Positions 1 through 7,062 of a DNA stretch of 64,000 nucleotides are shown in pieces. The stretch is from Bacillota bacterium. Its GTDB lineage: Bacteria > Bacillota > Clostridia > Peptostreptococcales > Anaerovoracaceae. Numbering within the stretch: the stretch's first letter is position 1; every line of letters starts with the position of its first letter. The translations under genes and the position numbers were made by a program. Location of the stretch: positions 62,001 to 126,000 of the forward strand of contig JAFPZZ010000002.1 in assembly GCA_017417045.1 (NCBI GenBank), in the 5' to 3' direction. The notes beneath the pieces are model-generated. The model was not told where the DNA came from and ran no database searches. It saw only the letters and a program-made list of their open reading frames with translations.

Positions 1-1
1 C

Positions 2-562
2 AATTACACCAGCCCCTATCTCATAAACGGCTTCGGCTTCCCTGTGGCATATACTACCATCTTCGCGATAGTGACCAGGCACATGCTCAGGAGCTTCGCG
101 GGAAGCGCCGGCGGCAGGTACAGGGACAAGAAGGGCGCCATGTTCAAAGCGCTGAGACCCTGGAGCATAATAAGCTCCGCGGCTCTGCTGGGAATGGCGC
201 TGCTTCCTATGAGGAGCAGCCTGATAATACCGGCCTGCGCTCTCGGGCTCGTGCTCATCTTCGTATATACCATGGCCTCGACCGCTGCCAGCATGACCCT
301 TACGGAATACAACCCGCCCGCCAATCTTCAGGGCATGATGTACTCCATAGTCACGACCGTCGGAAGTCTGGGCACCATAATAGTCTCGAACATCTGCGGC
401 AGGATACTCGACGCGCAGCCCATGGCGGGCTATAAATACTGCTTCCTTCTCGGCATACTCATCGAGCTCATCTTCTTCTTCACGGGGAACATGCTCAGAT
501 TCTGCTCCAAGCTTCCCAACAGCATGGCCAAGAACAGGGCGGACAGGGCTTTCGGAGACTAG
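2..562 (+). CDS. MFS-type transporter, C-terminal part (5' end outside window)
   Basis: An open frame runs in from the left edge and ends at TAG 560-562. About 186 residues are visible. Several hydrophobic segments of about 20 residues are separated by a short basic loop (GGRYRDKKGAMFKAL), as in the C-terminal half of a Major Facilitator Superfamily permease, with the last segment (FLLGILIELIFFFTGNML) close to the C-terminus. The in-frame GTG at 44 is not a credible start, because the coding frame and a membrane segment extend upstream of it. Substrate cannot be judged from this fragment. No clear terminator follows. The family call is moderately sure, the specificity unknown. Confidence 0.6.
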   Translation, partial: NYTSPYLINGFGFPVAYTTIFAIVTRHMLRSFAGSAGGRYRDKKGAMFKALRPWSIISSAALLGMALLPMRSSLIIPACALGLVLIFVYTMASTAASMTLTEYNPPANLQGMMYSIVTTVGSLGTIIVSNICGRILDAQPMAGYKYCFLLGILIELIFFFTGNMLRFCSKLPNSMAKNRADRAFGD

Positions 563-593
563 TCTGCGCTGCGGACAAAAGGATGGCAGGTCT

Positions 594-689
594 CTCCGAT
601 CCTGGGGAGTGCCCGCTCCCAGATCTAAAGGAGTGACCGATCTCGCCGATCCTAAGGAGAGACCGATCCCTCCGATTCGAAGAAATGCC
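594..689. repeat. Degenerate ~25-bp tandem repeat, about four copies
   Basis: Four consecutive units occupy 594-618, 619-643, 644-669 and 670-689. Each carries versions of CCGATC or AGATC, then a purine block (CTGGGGAG, TAAAGGAG, TAAGGAGA), then GACCGATC. Copies have diverged but the 25-26 bp period is visible. The array lies 31 bp after the stop of the transporter fragment and before the selA promoter. The first unit can fold locally (GGGAG with CTCCC), but no T-run follows, so it is not a convincing terminator. The rest of the 563-750 gap shows nothing recognisable. Confidence 0.6.
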
Positions 690-750
690 TAAATGTGGTA
701 TATGAGTCCCGGATATGCTTCAATATCTTGGGGCTCTTTCATATTTCAAA

Positions 751-779
751 TTGACCCCTTATAAAAAGGGTGATAATAT
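751..779 (+). promoter_or_regulatory. selA-trxB promoter
   Basis: TTGACC (751-756), a 17-bp spacer and TAATAT (774-779), preceded by TG one base upstream (extended -10). The predicted start is near 786, leaving a leader of only about 16 nt with AAGGG (790-794) seven bases before the selA ATG. The match to a housekeeping sigma-A promoter is strong. Confidence 0.8.
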
Positions 780-801
780 TAGCCTGAATAAGGGTTTATA
801 G

Positions 802-2013
802 ATGGACGATCTTTTCAACAGGAAAAAAGCAAAGAGAAAGACCATGAGCCTGCGCCGCGTCATAAACGGCAGCGGGATCATACTGCACTCGAATCTGGGA
901 AGGGCCAGGCTCGGGTCGTCGGTATCCGACAGGATAGAGGCGGCGGCCACGGGCTATTCCACACTCGAATACGATCCCGCCAGCGACATGAGGCAGAACC
1001 GCTTCGACCACCTCACCGGGCTCATCACCGCGGTCACAGGCGCAGAGGACGCAATAGTAGTCAACAACAACGCCGCGGGCTGTCTTCTCTCCTTCATGGC
1101 GCTCGCGTCCGGAGGAGAGGTGCTCATATCCAGAGGCGAGCTCATAGACATAGGCAGCGTCTTCAGGATCACGGACAGCTTAGAGCTCGCGGGCTCGGTG
1201 CTTAGGGACGTCGGTTCCACCAACAGGACGGATCCCGAGGATTACGAGAGCGCCGTAAATGAGAGGACCAGGGCCATACTCAAGGTCCACACGAGCAACT
1301 ACCGCATAGTCGGCTCCTCCTCGGACGCTTCGATCGAGGAGCTGAGAGGCGTGGCCAGAAAACACGGCCTTCCGCTGATCTGCGATCTCGGAACGGGACT
1401 TCTGGTCGACCTCTCGTCCTACGGCCTCGACGAGCCCACCGTCGGCAGCGTGATCTCCGCGGGCGCGGACGTCGTCTGCTTCAGCGCCGACAAGCTGCTC
1501 GGTTCCTGCCAGGCCGGGATCATTGCCGGCAAGAAGGAGTACATAGAAAAACTCAAGAGGCACGTCCTCGCGAGGAGCCTCAGGCCCGGAAAGATAACGA
1601 TCGCTGCCCTCGAGGAGAGCTTCAGCATATACGGACGCGGAGGGGAGGCCCTGAGAGAGATCCCGGTCCTCGATACCATCATGAGGCCCTCGATAGAGAT
1701 CAGAAACAAGGCCTGGGCGCTCTGCAAGAGGCTCACCGAAGCGGGACTTAAGGCCGATGCGCTGATAATGCCGGGCTCCTGCAAGCTCGGAGGCGGCATG
1801 GCCCCGCATTTCTCGCTCGATACCTGGGCGGTGGCGCTGCTCTCCGAGGATATATCCGCCGAGGAGATCTCCGCGAGGCTCAGGCGCTGGATAGTGCCCG
1901 TGCTCTCGCACGTCGAAGGGGACTACGTCCTTCTCGATATGAGGACCATAGCGGACGATGAGATAGAGACGACCTTCAGAGCGCTGACGGACGTGCTCGG
2001 AACTGAAAACTAG
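802..2013 (+). CDS. selA: L-seryl-tRNA(Sec) selenium transferase (SelA), N-terminally short
   Basis: PLP-dependent enzyme that converts Ser-tRNA(Sec) to Sec-tRNA(Sec) with selenophosphate. Family motifs are clear: INGSGIILHSNLGRA near the N-terminus, VVNNNAA, SRGELIDIGSVFRI, KVHTSNY, and FSADKLLGSCQAG, in which K231 is the expected PLP lysine. At 403 aa it is about 60 residues shorter than E. coli SelA, and the missing part is the N-terminal tRNA-binding region. An in-frame TAG lies directly before the ATG and the promoter is only 23 bp upstream, so the short form is not a start-site error. selB, selD and tRNA-Sec are not in the window. trxB follows after 12 nt in the same operon. Confidence 0.92.
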   Translation: MDDLFNRKKAKRKTMSLRRVINGSGIILHSNLGRARLGSSVSDRIEAAATGYSTLEYDPASDMRQNRFDHLTGLITAVTGAEDAIVVNNNAAGCLLSFMALASGGEVLISRGELIDIGSVFRITDSLELAGSVLRDVGSTNRTDPEDYESAVNERTRAILKVHTSNYRIVGSSSDASIEELRGVARKHGLPLICDLGTGLLVDLSSYGLDEPTVGSVISAGADVVCFSADKLLGSCQAGIIAGKKEYIEKLKRHVLARSLRPGKITIAALEESFSIYGRGGEALREIPVLDTIMRPSIEIRNKAWALCKRLTEAGLKADALIMPGSCKLGGGMAPHFSLDTWAVALLSEDISAEEISARLRRWIVPVLSHVEGDYVLLDMRTIADDEIETTFRALTDVLGTEN

Positions 2014-2025
2014 CAGGGACAGGAT

Positions 2026-2961
2026 ATGGTAAAGGTCTGCGACGTTGTGATAATAGGCGGCGGTCCGGCGGGCTTCTCCGCGGGTATATACTGCGGAAGG
2101 GCTAAGCTGCGCACGCTGATAATAGAAGGGCTCCAGGAGGGAGGACAGATAGTCCAGACCTCCGAGATAGCCAATTACCCGGGCTCCCCGCTCACGGAGT
2201 CCGGAGTTTCCCTTGCGGCTAAGATGGCGGCCCAGGCCGAGGCCTTTGGCTGCGAGCTCGTAAGGGACACCATAGTCTCGGTCGAGCTTAACGGAAAGAA
2301 CAAGATCCTCACCGGGGAAAAGGGCGGCTACGAGTGCAAGGCCGTCATAATAGCGACGGGCGCTTCTCCCGCCAAGCTCGGCTGCCCGGGCGAAGAGGAC
2401 TTTACCGGCATGGGCGTATCCTACTGTGCCACCTGCGACGGAGCCTTCTTCGAAGGGCTTCCTGTCTACGTCGTGGGAGGGGGAGACGCAGCCGTAGAGG
2501 AGGCGCTGTACCTCACCAGGTTCGCAAGTCACGTCACCGTGATCCACAGGCGCGATCAGCTCAGGGCCGCGAAGTCCATACAGGAGAAGGCCTTCGCCGA
2601 GCCCAAGATCAGCTTCATGTGGAACAGCGTCGTTAAGAGCATAGACGGCGGGTTTTCCGTCGATCACCTGGTCATTGAGAATACTAAGGACGGGACTCTT
2701 ACGGACATCAGGGCCGAAGAAGGGAGCTTTTTCGGGCTCTTCATATTCGTCGGCTTCGTGCCGGCGACCGGACTCTTCGAGGGCAAGCTCGCCATGGAAA
2801 ACGGCTATATTTTGACCGACGAGGAGATGCGCACGGACGTCGATGGCGTGTTCGCTGCCGGAGACTGCAGGAAGAAGAGCCTCAGGCAGGTCATCACCGC
2901 CGCCGCGGACGGAGCTATAGCCGGGGTGAACGCCTCGAAGTATATTGACGAAAATTTCTAG
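2026..2961 (+). CDS. trxB: Thioredoxin reductase (NADPH, FAD)
   Basis: Cytosolic flavoprotein that reduces thioredoxin with NADPH. The N-terminal FAD site GGGPAGFSAGIY is followed by the redox-active C134-A-T-C137 motif in SYCATCDGAFF, the NADPH-binding VVGGGDAAVEEA, HRRDQLRA, and the C-terminal FAD-contacting GVFAAGDCR. The length of 311 aa is normal. It sits 12 nt after selA in the same transcription unit. Both active-site residues are cysteines, so this enzyme is not itself a selenoprotein, although thioredoxin reductase activity is linked to selenite reduction in other bacteria (inference for this neighbourhood). The promoter of the next unit overlaps its last codons. Confidence 0.95.
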   Translation: MVKVCDVVIIGGGPAGFSAGIYCGRAKLRTLIIEGLQEGGQIVQTSEIANYPGSPLTESGVSLAAKMAAQAEAFGCELVRDTIVSVELNGKNKILTGEKGGYECKAVIIATGASPAKLGCPGEEDFTGMGVSYCATCDGAFFEGLPVYVVGGGDAAVEEALYLTRFASHVTVIHRRDQLRAAKSIQEKAFAEPKISFMWNSVVKSIDGGFSVDHLVIENTKDGTLTDIRAEEGSFFGLFIFVGFVPATGLFEGKLAMENGYILTDEEMRTDVDGVFAAGDCRKKSLRQVITAAADGAIAGVNASKYIDENF

Positions 2962-2972
2962 GATGATATAAT
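2945..2972 (+). promoter_or_regulatory. thiT promoter
   Basis: TTGACG (2945-2950), a 16-bp spacer and TATAAT (2967-2972) with an upstream TGA (extended -10). The -35 lies inside the end of trxB. The predicted start near 2979 is just before the TPP riboswitch, so thiT forms its own unit. Confidence 0.75.
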
Positions 2973-2988
2973 ATCCACAGTTAAATAT

Positions 2989-3067
2989 CGGAGCAGGGGT
3001 GCCGGAAGGCTGAGATCATACTCTTATGACCTGATGCGGGTAATGCCGACGTAGGGAAGACGCTTCG
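2989..3067 (+). promoter_or_regulatory. TPP riboswitch (THI element)
   Basis: The conserved TPP aptamer core is present in order: GGGGTGCC, GGCTGAGAT, ACCTGATGCGGGTAATGCC and GTAGGGAA. Closing helix P1 is CGGAGC (2989-2994) with GCTTCG (3062-3067), including one G-U pair. The downstream platform (3068-3109) has no terminator. Instead CCTCT (3078-3082) can pair with AGAGG (3096-3100), the thiT ribosome binding site, and a competing CACG/CGTG pairing (3072-3075 with 3089-3092) would leave that site free. Control of translation start is therefore the likely mode, with thiamine pyrophosphate lowering thiT expression. Confidence 0.93.
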
Positions 3068-3109
3068 TTTTCACGCGCCTCTGTGTTTCGTGCAAAGAGG
3101 TGTTTTATT

Positions 3110-3676
3110 ATGGCAAATTCAAACAAGGGTTCAAACACTAGGATGATCACCGATGGCGGCATCAGCATCGCGGCAGCGATAGCGCTCTCGTTCTTTAAGA
3201 TCCCCATCGGGATCAGCTTCGGAGGTTTCGGAGGCTCCATAGACCTCGTCATGGTCCCGCTGGTATTCTACGCCCTCAAATGGGGGACCAGGAGCGGAGT
3301 GCTCGCAGGCCTCATATTCGGCACCATCAAGTATTTCCTCGGCGGGAGCGCTATAGACCTGGTGTCCATAGTGTTCGACTATTCCGTGGCCTACGCCGCG
3401 GTGGGCTTCGCCGGACTGATGAGCAAGGCGGGCGAGAAGGCAAGGCCCTTCGGCGCCTTCATAGGCTGCCTCGGCAGGTTCATCATCCACTTCATCAGCG
3501 GCTTCACCGTATACGCGATCTGGATGCCCGAGGAGTTCCTGAACATGCATATGAGCTCCCCGTTCATCTATTCGGCGCTCTACAACGGCACCTACATGCT
3601 GCCCAACACCATACTCTGCGTGCTGGTGATAGCCCTGCTCAACAAGCCCCTGTCCGGGCTCTACAAGGCCAAGTAG
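3110..3676 (+). CDS. thiT: Thiamine ECF transporter S component (ThiT)
   Basis: Membrane substrate-binding subunit of an energy-coupling-factor transporter for thiamine. The start is ATG 3110, eight bases after AAAGAGG; an in-frame GTG at 3083 lies inside the riboswitch platform and is rejected. The protein has 188 aa, the usual ThiT size, with about six hydrophobic segments. It matches the ThiT pattern of a TRM(I/L) start, SFFKIP, FGGSIDLVMVPL, YALKWGTRSGVLAGLIFG and a DYSVAYAAVGFAG helix. The upstream TPP riboswitch supports thiamine as substrate. The shared ECF ATPases and T subunit are not in the window and must be encoded elsewhere. Confidence 0.93.
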   Translation: MANSNKGSNTRMITDGGISIAAAIALSFFKIPIGISFGGFGGSIDLVMVPLVFYALKWGTRSGVLAGLIFGTIKYFLGGSAIDLVSIVFDYSVAYAAVGFAGLMSKAGEKARPFGAFIGCLGRFIIHFISGFTVYAIWMPEEFLNMHMSSPFIYSALYNGTYMLPNTILCVLVIALLNKPLSGLYKAK

Positions 3677-3780
3677 CGGAGCGCGGCCCGTTTCAGGGCG
3701 CGCATCCTCCGGGCATCTTCGAGGCTCGGTATCCCAGGGGGCTCCTTAGGGCCCGCCTCTCCGGGCGTCGCAATATTTTA

Positions 3781-3809
3781 TGGAAATAACTGCATCCTTA
3801 TGATATACT
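3781..3809 (+). promoter_or_regulatory. Candidate pyrH promoter overlapping the thiT terminator
   Basis: TGGAAA (3781-3786), a 17-bp spacer and TATACT (3804-3809) with an upstream TGA (extended -10). The -35 matches consensus at four of six positions. Transcription would start near 3816, within the 3' arm of the terminator, so the new RNA would not form that hairpin. Confidence 0.5.
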
Positions 3810-3826
3810 TCATAAGGATGTTTTTT
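3793..3826 (+). terminator. Terminator of thiT, with the pyrH -10 in its loop
   Basis: An 11-bp perfect stem, CATCCTTATGA (3793-3803) with TCATAAGGATG (3810-3820), a six-base loop and TTTTTT (3821-3826) make a textbook intrinsic terminator. The loop TATACT (3804-3809) doubles as a possible -10 box. Confidence 0.85.
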
Positions 3827-3842
3827 ATTCAAGGGAGGATCC

Positions 3843-4547
3843 ATGCAGTCTAAATACAAAAGAGTGCTGCTCAAGATAAGCGGCGAAGCGCTTGCCGGCG
3901 ACAGACATTTCGGCATCAACGACGAGCTCCTCATGTCCGTGGCGGGAGATATCAAGGCTCTCAGGAACATGGGAGTGGAGACCGCGATAGTGGTCGGCGG
4001 CGGAAATTTCTGGAGAGGGAGGACCTCTGAGGGAATGGACAGGGCTTCGGCCGATTACATGGGCATGCTCGCGACCTGCATCAACGCCCTTGCCCTGCAG
4101 GATGCCTGTAGGCGCTCGGGGATCGAGGCGAAGGTCCAGACCGCGCTCGGGATAGAGCACGTTGCCGAAAGCTACAACAAGGACGCCGCGAGAAGATACC
4201 TCGAAGAGGGCAAGGTCGTCATCTTCGGAGGCGGCATAGGCAGTCCGTTCTTCAGCACAGATACGGCTTCGGCGCTAAGGGCGGCCGAGATGGAATGCGA
4301 CGTCATACTGCTCGCCAAGAAGGTGGACGCGGTATACGACAGCGATCCCGAGAAGAATCCGGACGCCAAGCGCTTCAGCAGGCTCACCCATACCCAGGTC
4401 CTCGAGATGGATCTCAAGGTCATGGACGCCACGGCAGCGTCGCTCTGCAGGGACTACGGAATACGCATCCACGTCTTCGGACTCGCTGAGAAGGACGGAA
4501 TACTCCGTGCCTGCAGCGGCGAAGAGATAGGAACGATCATCGAATAG
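3843..4547 (+). CDS. pyrH: UMP kinase
   Basis: Phosphorylates UMP to UDP with ATP in pyrimidine nucleotide synthesis; bacterial type of the amino-acid-kinase fold. Seen: the N-terminal KRVLLKISGEAL, VVGGGNFWRG, DYMGMLATCINALALQ, the nucleotide-site GGGIGSPFFSTDTA, and KKVDAVYDSDP. The length of 234 aa is normal. A strong AAGGGAGG (3831-3838) precedes the ATG. In most Firmicutes pyrH follows rpsB-tsf; here the upstream neighbour is the unrelated thiT unit, so the operon has been re-promoted. frr follows after 26 nt. Confidence 0.96.
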   Translation: MQSKYKRVLLKISGEALAGDRHFGINDELLMSVAGDIKALRNMGVETAIVVGGGNFWRGRTSEGMDRASADYMGMLATCINALALQDACRRSGIEAKVQTALGIEHVAESYNKDAARRYLEEGKVVIFGGGIGSPFFSTDTASALRAAEMECDVILLAKKVDAVYDSDPEKNPDAKRFSRLTHTQVLEMDLKVMDATAASLCRDYGIRIHVFGLAEKDGILRACSGEEIGTIIE

Positions 4548-4573
4548 GCGCAAAAACGCCGGAGGTGGAACAT

Positions 4574-5128
4574 ATGGCAAACGCTAAAGAAGTTTACAAG
4601 GAGAAGATGGAGAAGACCCTCTCCGTCCTCAAGCAGGATCTCAACACCGTACGCGCCGGAAGGGCCAACGCAGCCCTGCTCGACCAGATCTCGGTGGAGT
4701 ATTACGGTGTTCCGACTCCGCTCAAGAATATGTCCAACATCGCCATCCCCGATCCGAGGAGCATAACGATCACCCCGTTCGATCCCAAGACCGTCAAGGA
4801 TATCGAGAAGGCTATACAGATGTCCAACATCGGCATCAATCCCTCGAACGACGGCAGGAGCATCAGGCTCGTCATACCTCCTCTCACAGAGGAGCGCAGA
4901 AAGGAGCTCACCAAGCTCATCAAGAAGATGGGCGAGGAGTCCAAGGTAGCCGTAAGAAACTGCAGGAGAGACGCAAACGAGGAGCTCAAGAAGCAGGAGA
5001 AGAACGGCGAGCTGACCGAGGACGATCTCAAGGAAGATCTTGAGGAGATCCAGAAGATGACCGACGACTGCATGAAGGAGATCGAGACCATCGTCGCGGC
5101 GAAGGACAAGGAGCTCATGGAACTGTAA
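4574..5128 (+). CDS. frr: Ribosome recycling factor
   Basis: Splits post-termination ribosomes together with EF-G. ATG 4574 is chosen because GGAGGTGG (4561-4568) is correctly spaced; an in-frame GTG at 4565 lies within that binding site. The 184-residue protein has the RRF pattern VRAGRANAALLDQISVEYYGVPTPL, then ITPFDPKTVKDIEKAIQ, and a long charged C-terminal helix (RKELTKLIKKMGEE). The stop codon overlaps the next start (TAATG), implying translational coupling to the small gene that follows. Confidence 0.97.
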   Translation: MANAKEVYKEKMEKTLSVLKQDLNTVRAGRANAALLDQISVEYYGVPTPLKNMSNIAIPDPRSITITPFDPKTVKDIEKAIQMSNIGINPSNDGRSIRLVIPPLTEERRKELTKLIKKMGEESKVAVRNCRRDANEELKKQEKNGELTEDDLKEDLEEIQKMTDDCMKEIETIVAAKDKELMEL

Positions 5129-5349
5129 TGACCGCTTTTGAACTCACAGGACTCAGGCTCGAAGAAGCCGCAGAGCTGCTGGAGCGCGACGGTATCAGTT
5201 ACAGCGTGGAAAAGATCGAGCCTTTCTACAGGGCTGAAGCCCAGCCTCTGGGGAAGGGCTCTTTTCGCATTGTCAGAGTCAGAGAGGCCAAAGGCGGCCT
5301 CGCGCTGACAGTATGCCGCGTCCCCGACGGGACCGGAGCGGAGGTATAA
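5128..5349 (+). CDS. Small protein with a PASTA-like motif, unknown role
   Basis: A 73-aa protein overlapping the frr stop by one base and ending 4 nt before uppS, so it is co-translated within the operon. The sequence begins FELTGLRLEEAAELLERDGISYSVEKIEP, resembling the G-x-xxxEA-xxLxxxG-I start of a PASTA domain, and ends with a short beta-rich part (FRIVRVREAKGGLALTVCRVP). No signal peptide or membrane segment is visible. Small proteins at this position between frr and uppS may occur in related Clostridia, but I do not recognise a named family. The operon setting and coding-like composition make it a real gene; its function is unknown. Confidence 0.65.
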   Translation: MTAFELTGLRLEEAAELLERDGISYSVEKIEPFYRAEAQPLGKGSFRIVRVREAKGGLALTVCRVPDGTGAEV

Positions 5350-5353
5350 AAGG

Positions 5354-6160
5354 ATGCCTTCAGAGGATATCAAGCTCGATCCAGGCAGGATCCCCAAGCA
5401 CGTCGCGATCATAATGGACGGCAACGGCAGATGGGCAAAGCAGAGGGGCATGGCGCGCGTGCAGGGTCACAACGCCGGCATGCAGGCCCTGAAGGAGATA
5501 GTCAAGCACTCCGACAGGCTGGGCGTGAAGTATCTCACGGTATACGCCTTCTCCACGGAGAACTGGATAAGGCCTGCCGATGAAGTCTCAAGCATATTCA
5601 AGCTGCTCGTGCTCTATGTAGCTCAGGAGCTTAAAGAACTTAATGATAACAACGTTAGAGTAAATATACTCGGAGACTGGAGCGCTCTTCCGGTCGACGC
5701 CGTAAACTCCATAAAAACGGCACTTAAAACTACCGAAAACAACACGGGGCTGGTGTTTAATATAGCCATAAACTACGGAGGCAGGGCGGAGATAGCCCGC
5801 GCCGCGGAGCTCATAGTGAAGGAAAGGCTCGAAGCGGCCAAGGCTGCGGAGATCGCGGAGGACGGCGTCGCAAATGACTCCCCTGCGGTCGAAGATCGAT
5901 CCAAGACATTCTCAGCGGAGCTTTGCAGCGTCAGCCCTGAGGATATAAGCGCAAAGCTCTTCACCGCGGGCATGCCCGATCCCGATCTGATAATCAGGAC
6001 GGGCGGCGAATGCAGGCTCTCTAATTTTCTGCTGTGGCAGGCGGCGTATGCCGAGCTCGTCGTAATGGACGATTACTGGCCGGATTTCACGCCCGAGGTA
6101 TACGAGAAGGCTATCGCGCGCTTCCAGGCCAGAGACCGCAGATTCGGAGGGGTCAAATGA
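5354..6160 (+). CDS. uppS: Isoprenyl transferase (undecaprenyl diphosphate synthase)
   Basis: Cis-prenyltransferase that extends farnesyl diphosphate with isopentenyl diphosphate to the C55 lipid carrier of the cell wall. Seen: HVAIIMDGNGRWAKQRG with the catalytic Asp, GHNAGM, YAFSTENWIRP, FNIAINYGGRAEI and RTGGECRLSNFLLWQ. The usual motif reads RTSGE-RLSNF, so Gly replaces Ser here. At 268 aa it is about 20-30 residues longer than typical; the surplus is an acidic insertion at about residues 155-195, before the conserved P-D-L-I-I-R-T segment. Its stop overlaps the cdsA start (ATGA). Confidence 0.95.
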   Translation: MPSEDIKLDPGRIPKHVAIIMDGNGRWAKQRGMARVQGHNAGMQALKEIVKHSDRLGVKYLTVYAFSTENWIRPADEVSSIFKLLVLYVAQELKELNDNNVRVNILGDWSALPVDAVNSIKTALKTTENNTGLVFNIAINYGGRAEIARAAELIVKERLEAAKAAEIAEDGVANDSPAVEDRSKTFSAELCSVSPEDISAKLFTAGMPDPDLIIRTGGECRLSNFLLWQAAYAELVVMDDYWPDFTPEVYEKAIARFQARDRRFGGVK

Positions 6161-6975
6161 AAACGAGGATAATATCTGCGATATTCATGGCGCCTCTGCT
6201 GCTGCTCGTATGGCTGGGAGGCTACCCGCTGTTCGCGTTCAGCGCGCTGATATGCTTCATGGGACTCTTTGAGTTCTTCAGAGGCTTCGACGCTATGGAC
6301 GTGCACGTGAACAGGCCGATCGCCTACGGCTGCGCAGCGCTGCTCTATCTGCTCGTTCTCATATGCGCGCTCGGAAAGACGGGCTCCCTCAGCCTGAGCG
6401 ACCTGATCAGCTTCTGGGTGATGATAAGCGTGGTGCTGTGCCTCGCGGACAGCCTCATAGAAAAGGATCACGGCATCCTGGGCTCTATGGCGGCCCTCAC
6501 GGGCCTGCTGTATATAGCCTTCGGCTCGCTGCACCTCTACCTCACTGAGAGGCTTGGCGGGCACAACCCCTTTGTGTGGCTGATAATGCTCTGCGCCTGG
6601 GGAACGGACGTATTCGCATATTTCGGAGGCTTTTTCCTCGGAAAACATAAACTCTGTCCCAATCTGAGCCCCAAGAAGACCGTCGAGGGCGCCGTGTCAG
6701 GCGTGCTCGGCAGCATGCTCTGCTGCGGAATCTTCGCGGCGGCTGTCATTCCCTCCTGGATCATGGAGTGCGTGCTCATCGGACTCATCGCGTCTCCGGT
6801 AGCGCAGTGCGGAGATCTGATAGCCTCGGCCTTCAAGAGAAAGATGGGGATCAAGGACTATGGCAGCCTCATTCCCGGACACGGCGGCATCATGGACCGT
6901 TTCGACTCTGTGATACTGACCGCGCCCTTCATCTACTACTGCTGCGTCTTTTTCGTATACGGCAGCACGCTCTAG
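6157..6975 (+). CDS. cdsA: Phosphatidate cytidylyltransferase (CDP-diacylglycerol synthase)
   Basis: Integral membrane enzyme that makes CDP-diacylglycerol from phosphatidate and CTP, feeding phospholipid synthesis. ATG 6157 overlaps the uppS stop by four bases and has CGGAGGGG just upstream; the frame is open further upstream but only as a shadow of uppS. The 272 residues form about seven or eight hydrophobic segments. The family signature lies near the C-terminus: SAFKRKMGIKDYGSLIPGHG followed by GIMDRFDS. The order uppS-cdsA-dxr is classical in Firmicutes. Confidence 0.95.
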   Translation: MKTRIISAIFMAPLLLLVWLGGYPLFAFSALICFMGLFEFFRGFDAMDVHVNRPIAYGCAALLYLLVLICALGKTGSLSLSDLISFWVMISVVLCLADSLIEKDHGILGSMAALTGLLYIAFGSLHLYLTERLGGHNPFVWLIMLCAWGTDVFAYFGGFFLGKHKLCPNLSPKKTVEGAVSGVLGSMLCCGIFAAAVIPSWIMECVLIGLIASPVAQCGDLIASAFKRKMGIKDYGSLIPGHGGIMDRFDSVILTAPFIYYCCVFFVYGSTL

Positions 6976-7062
6976 GTATACGATGGTACGCTCTGGGCGG
7001 AAAGGGCAGCGCATCCAAGGGCTGCGCAGCCGCCCTGACAGCCAAAGGACAGGGAGAAGACT

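Noticed and set aside
563-801. tRNA-Sec gene next to selA
   Set aside because: No acceptor/T-arm pairing or long extra arm with anticodon TCA could be made from this gap; it holds degenerate repeats and a promoter.
1180-2667. Minus-strand open frame of 495 codons opposite selA and trxB
   Set aside because: It lies antisense to two genes with clear family motifs; the composition is that of a codon shadow in GC-rich DNA, and no start signal or known domain is seen.
2026-2961. Thioredoxin reductase as a selenoprotein
   Set aside because: The active site is C-A-T-C with ordinary cysteine codons and there is no in-frame TGA.
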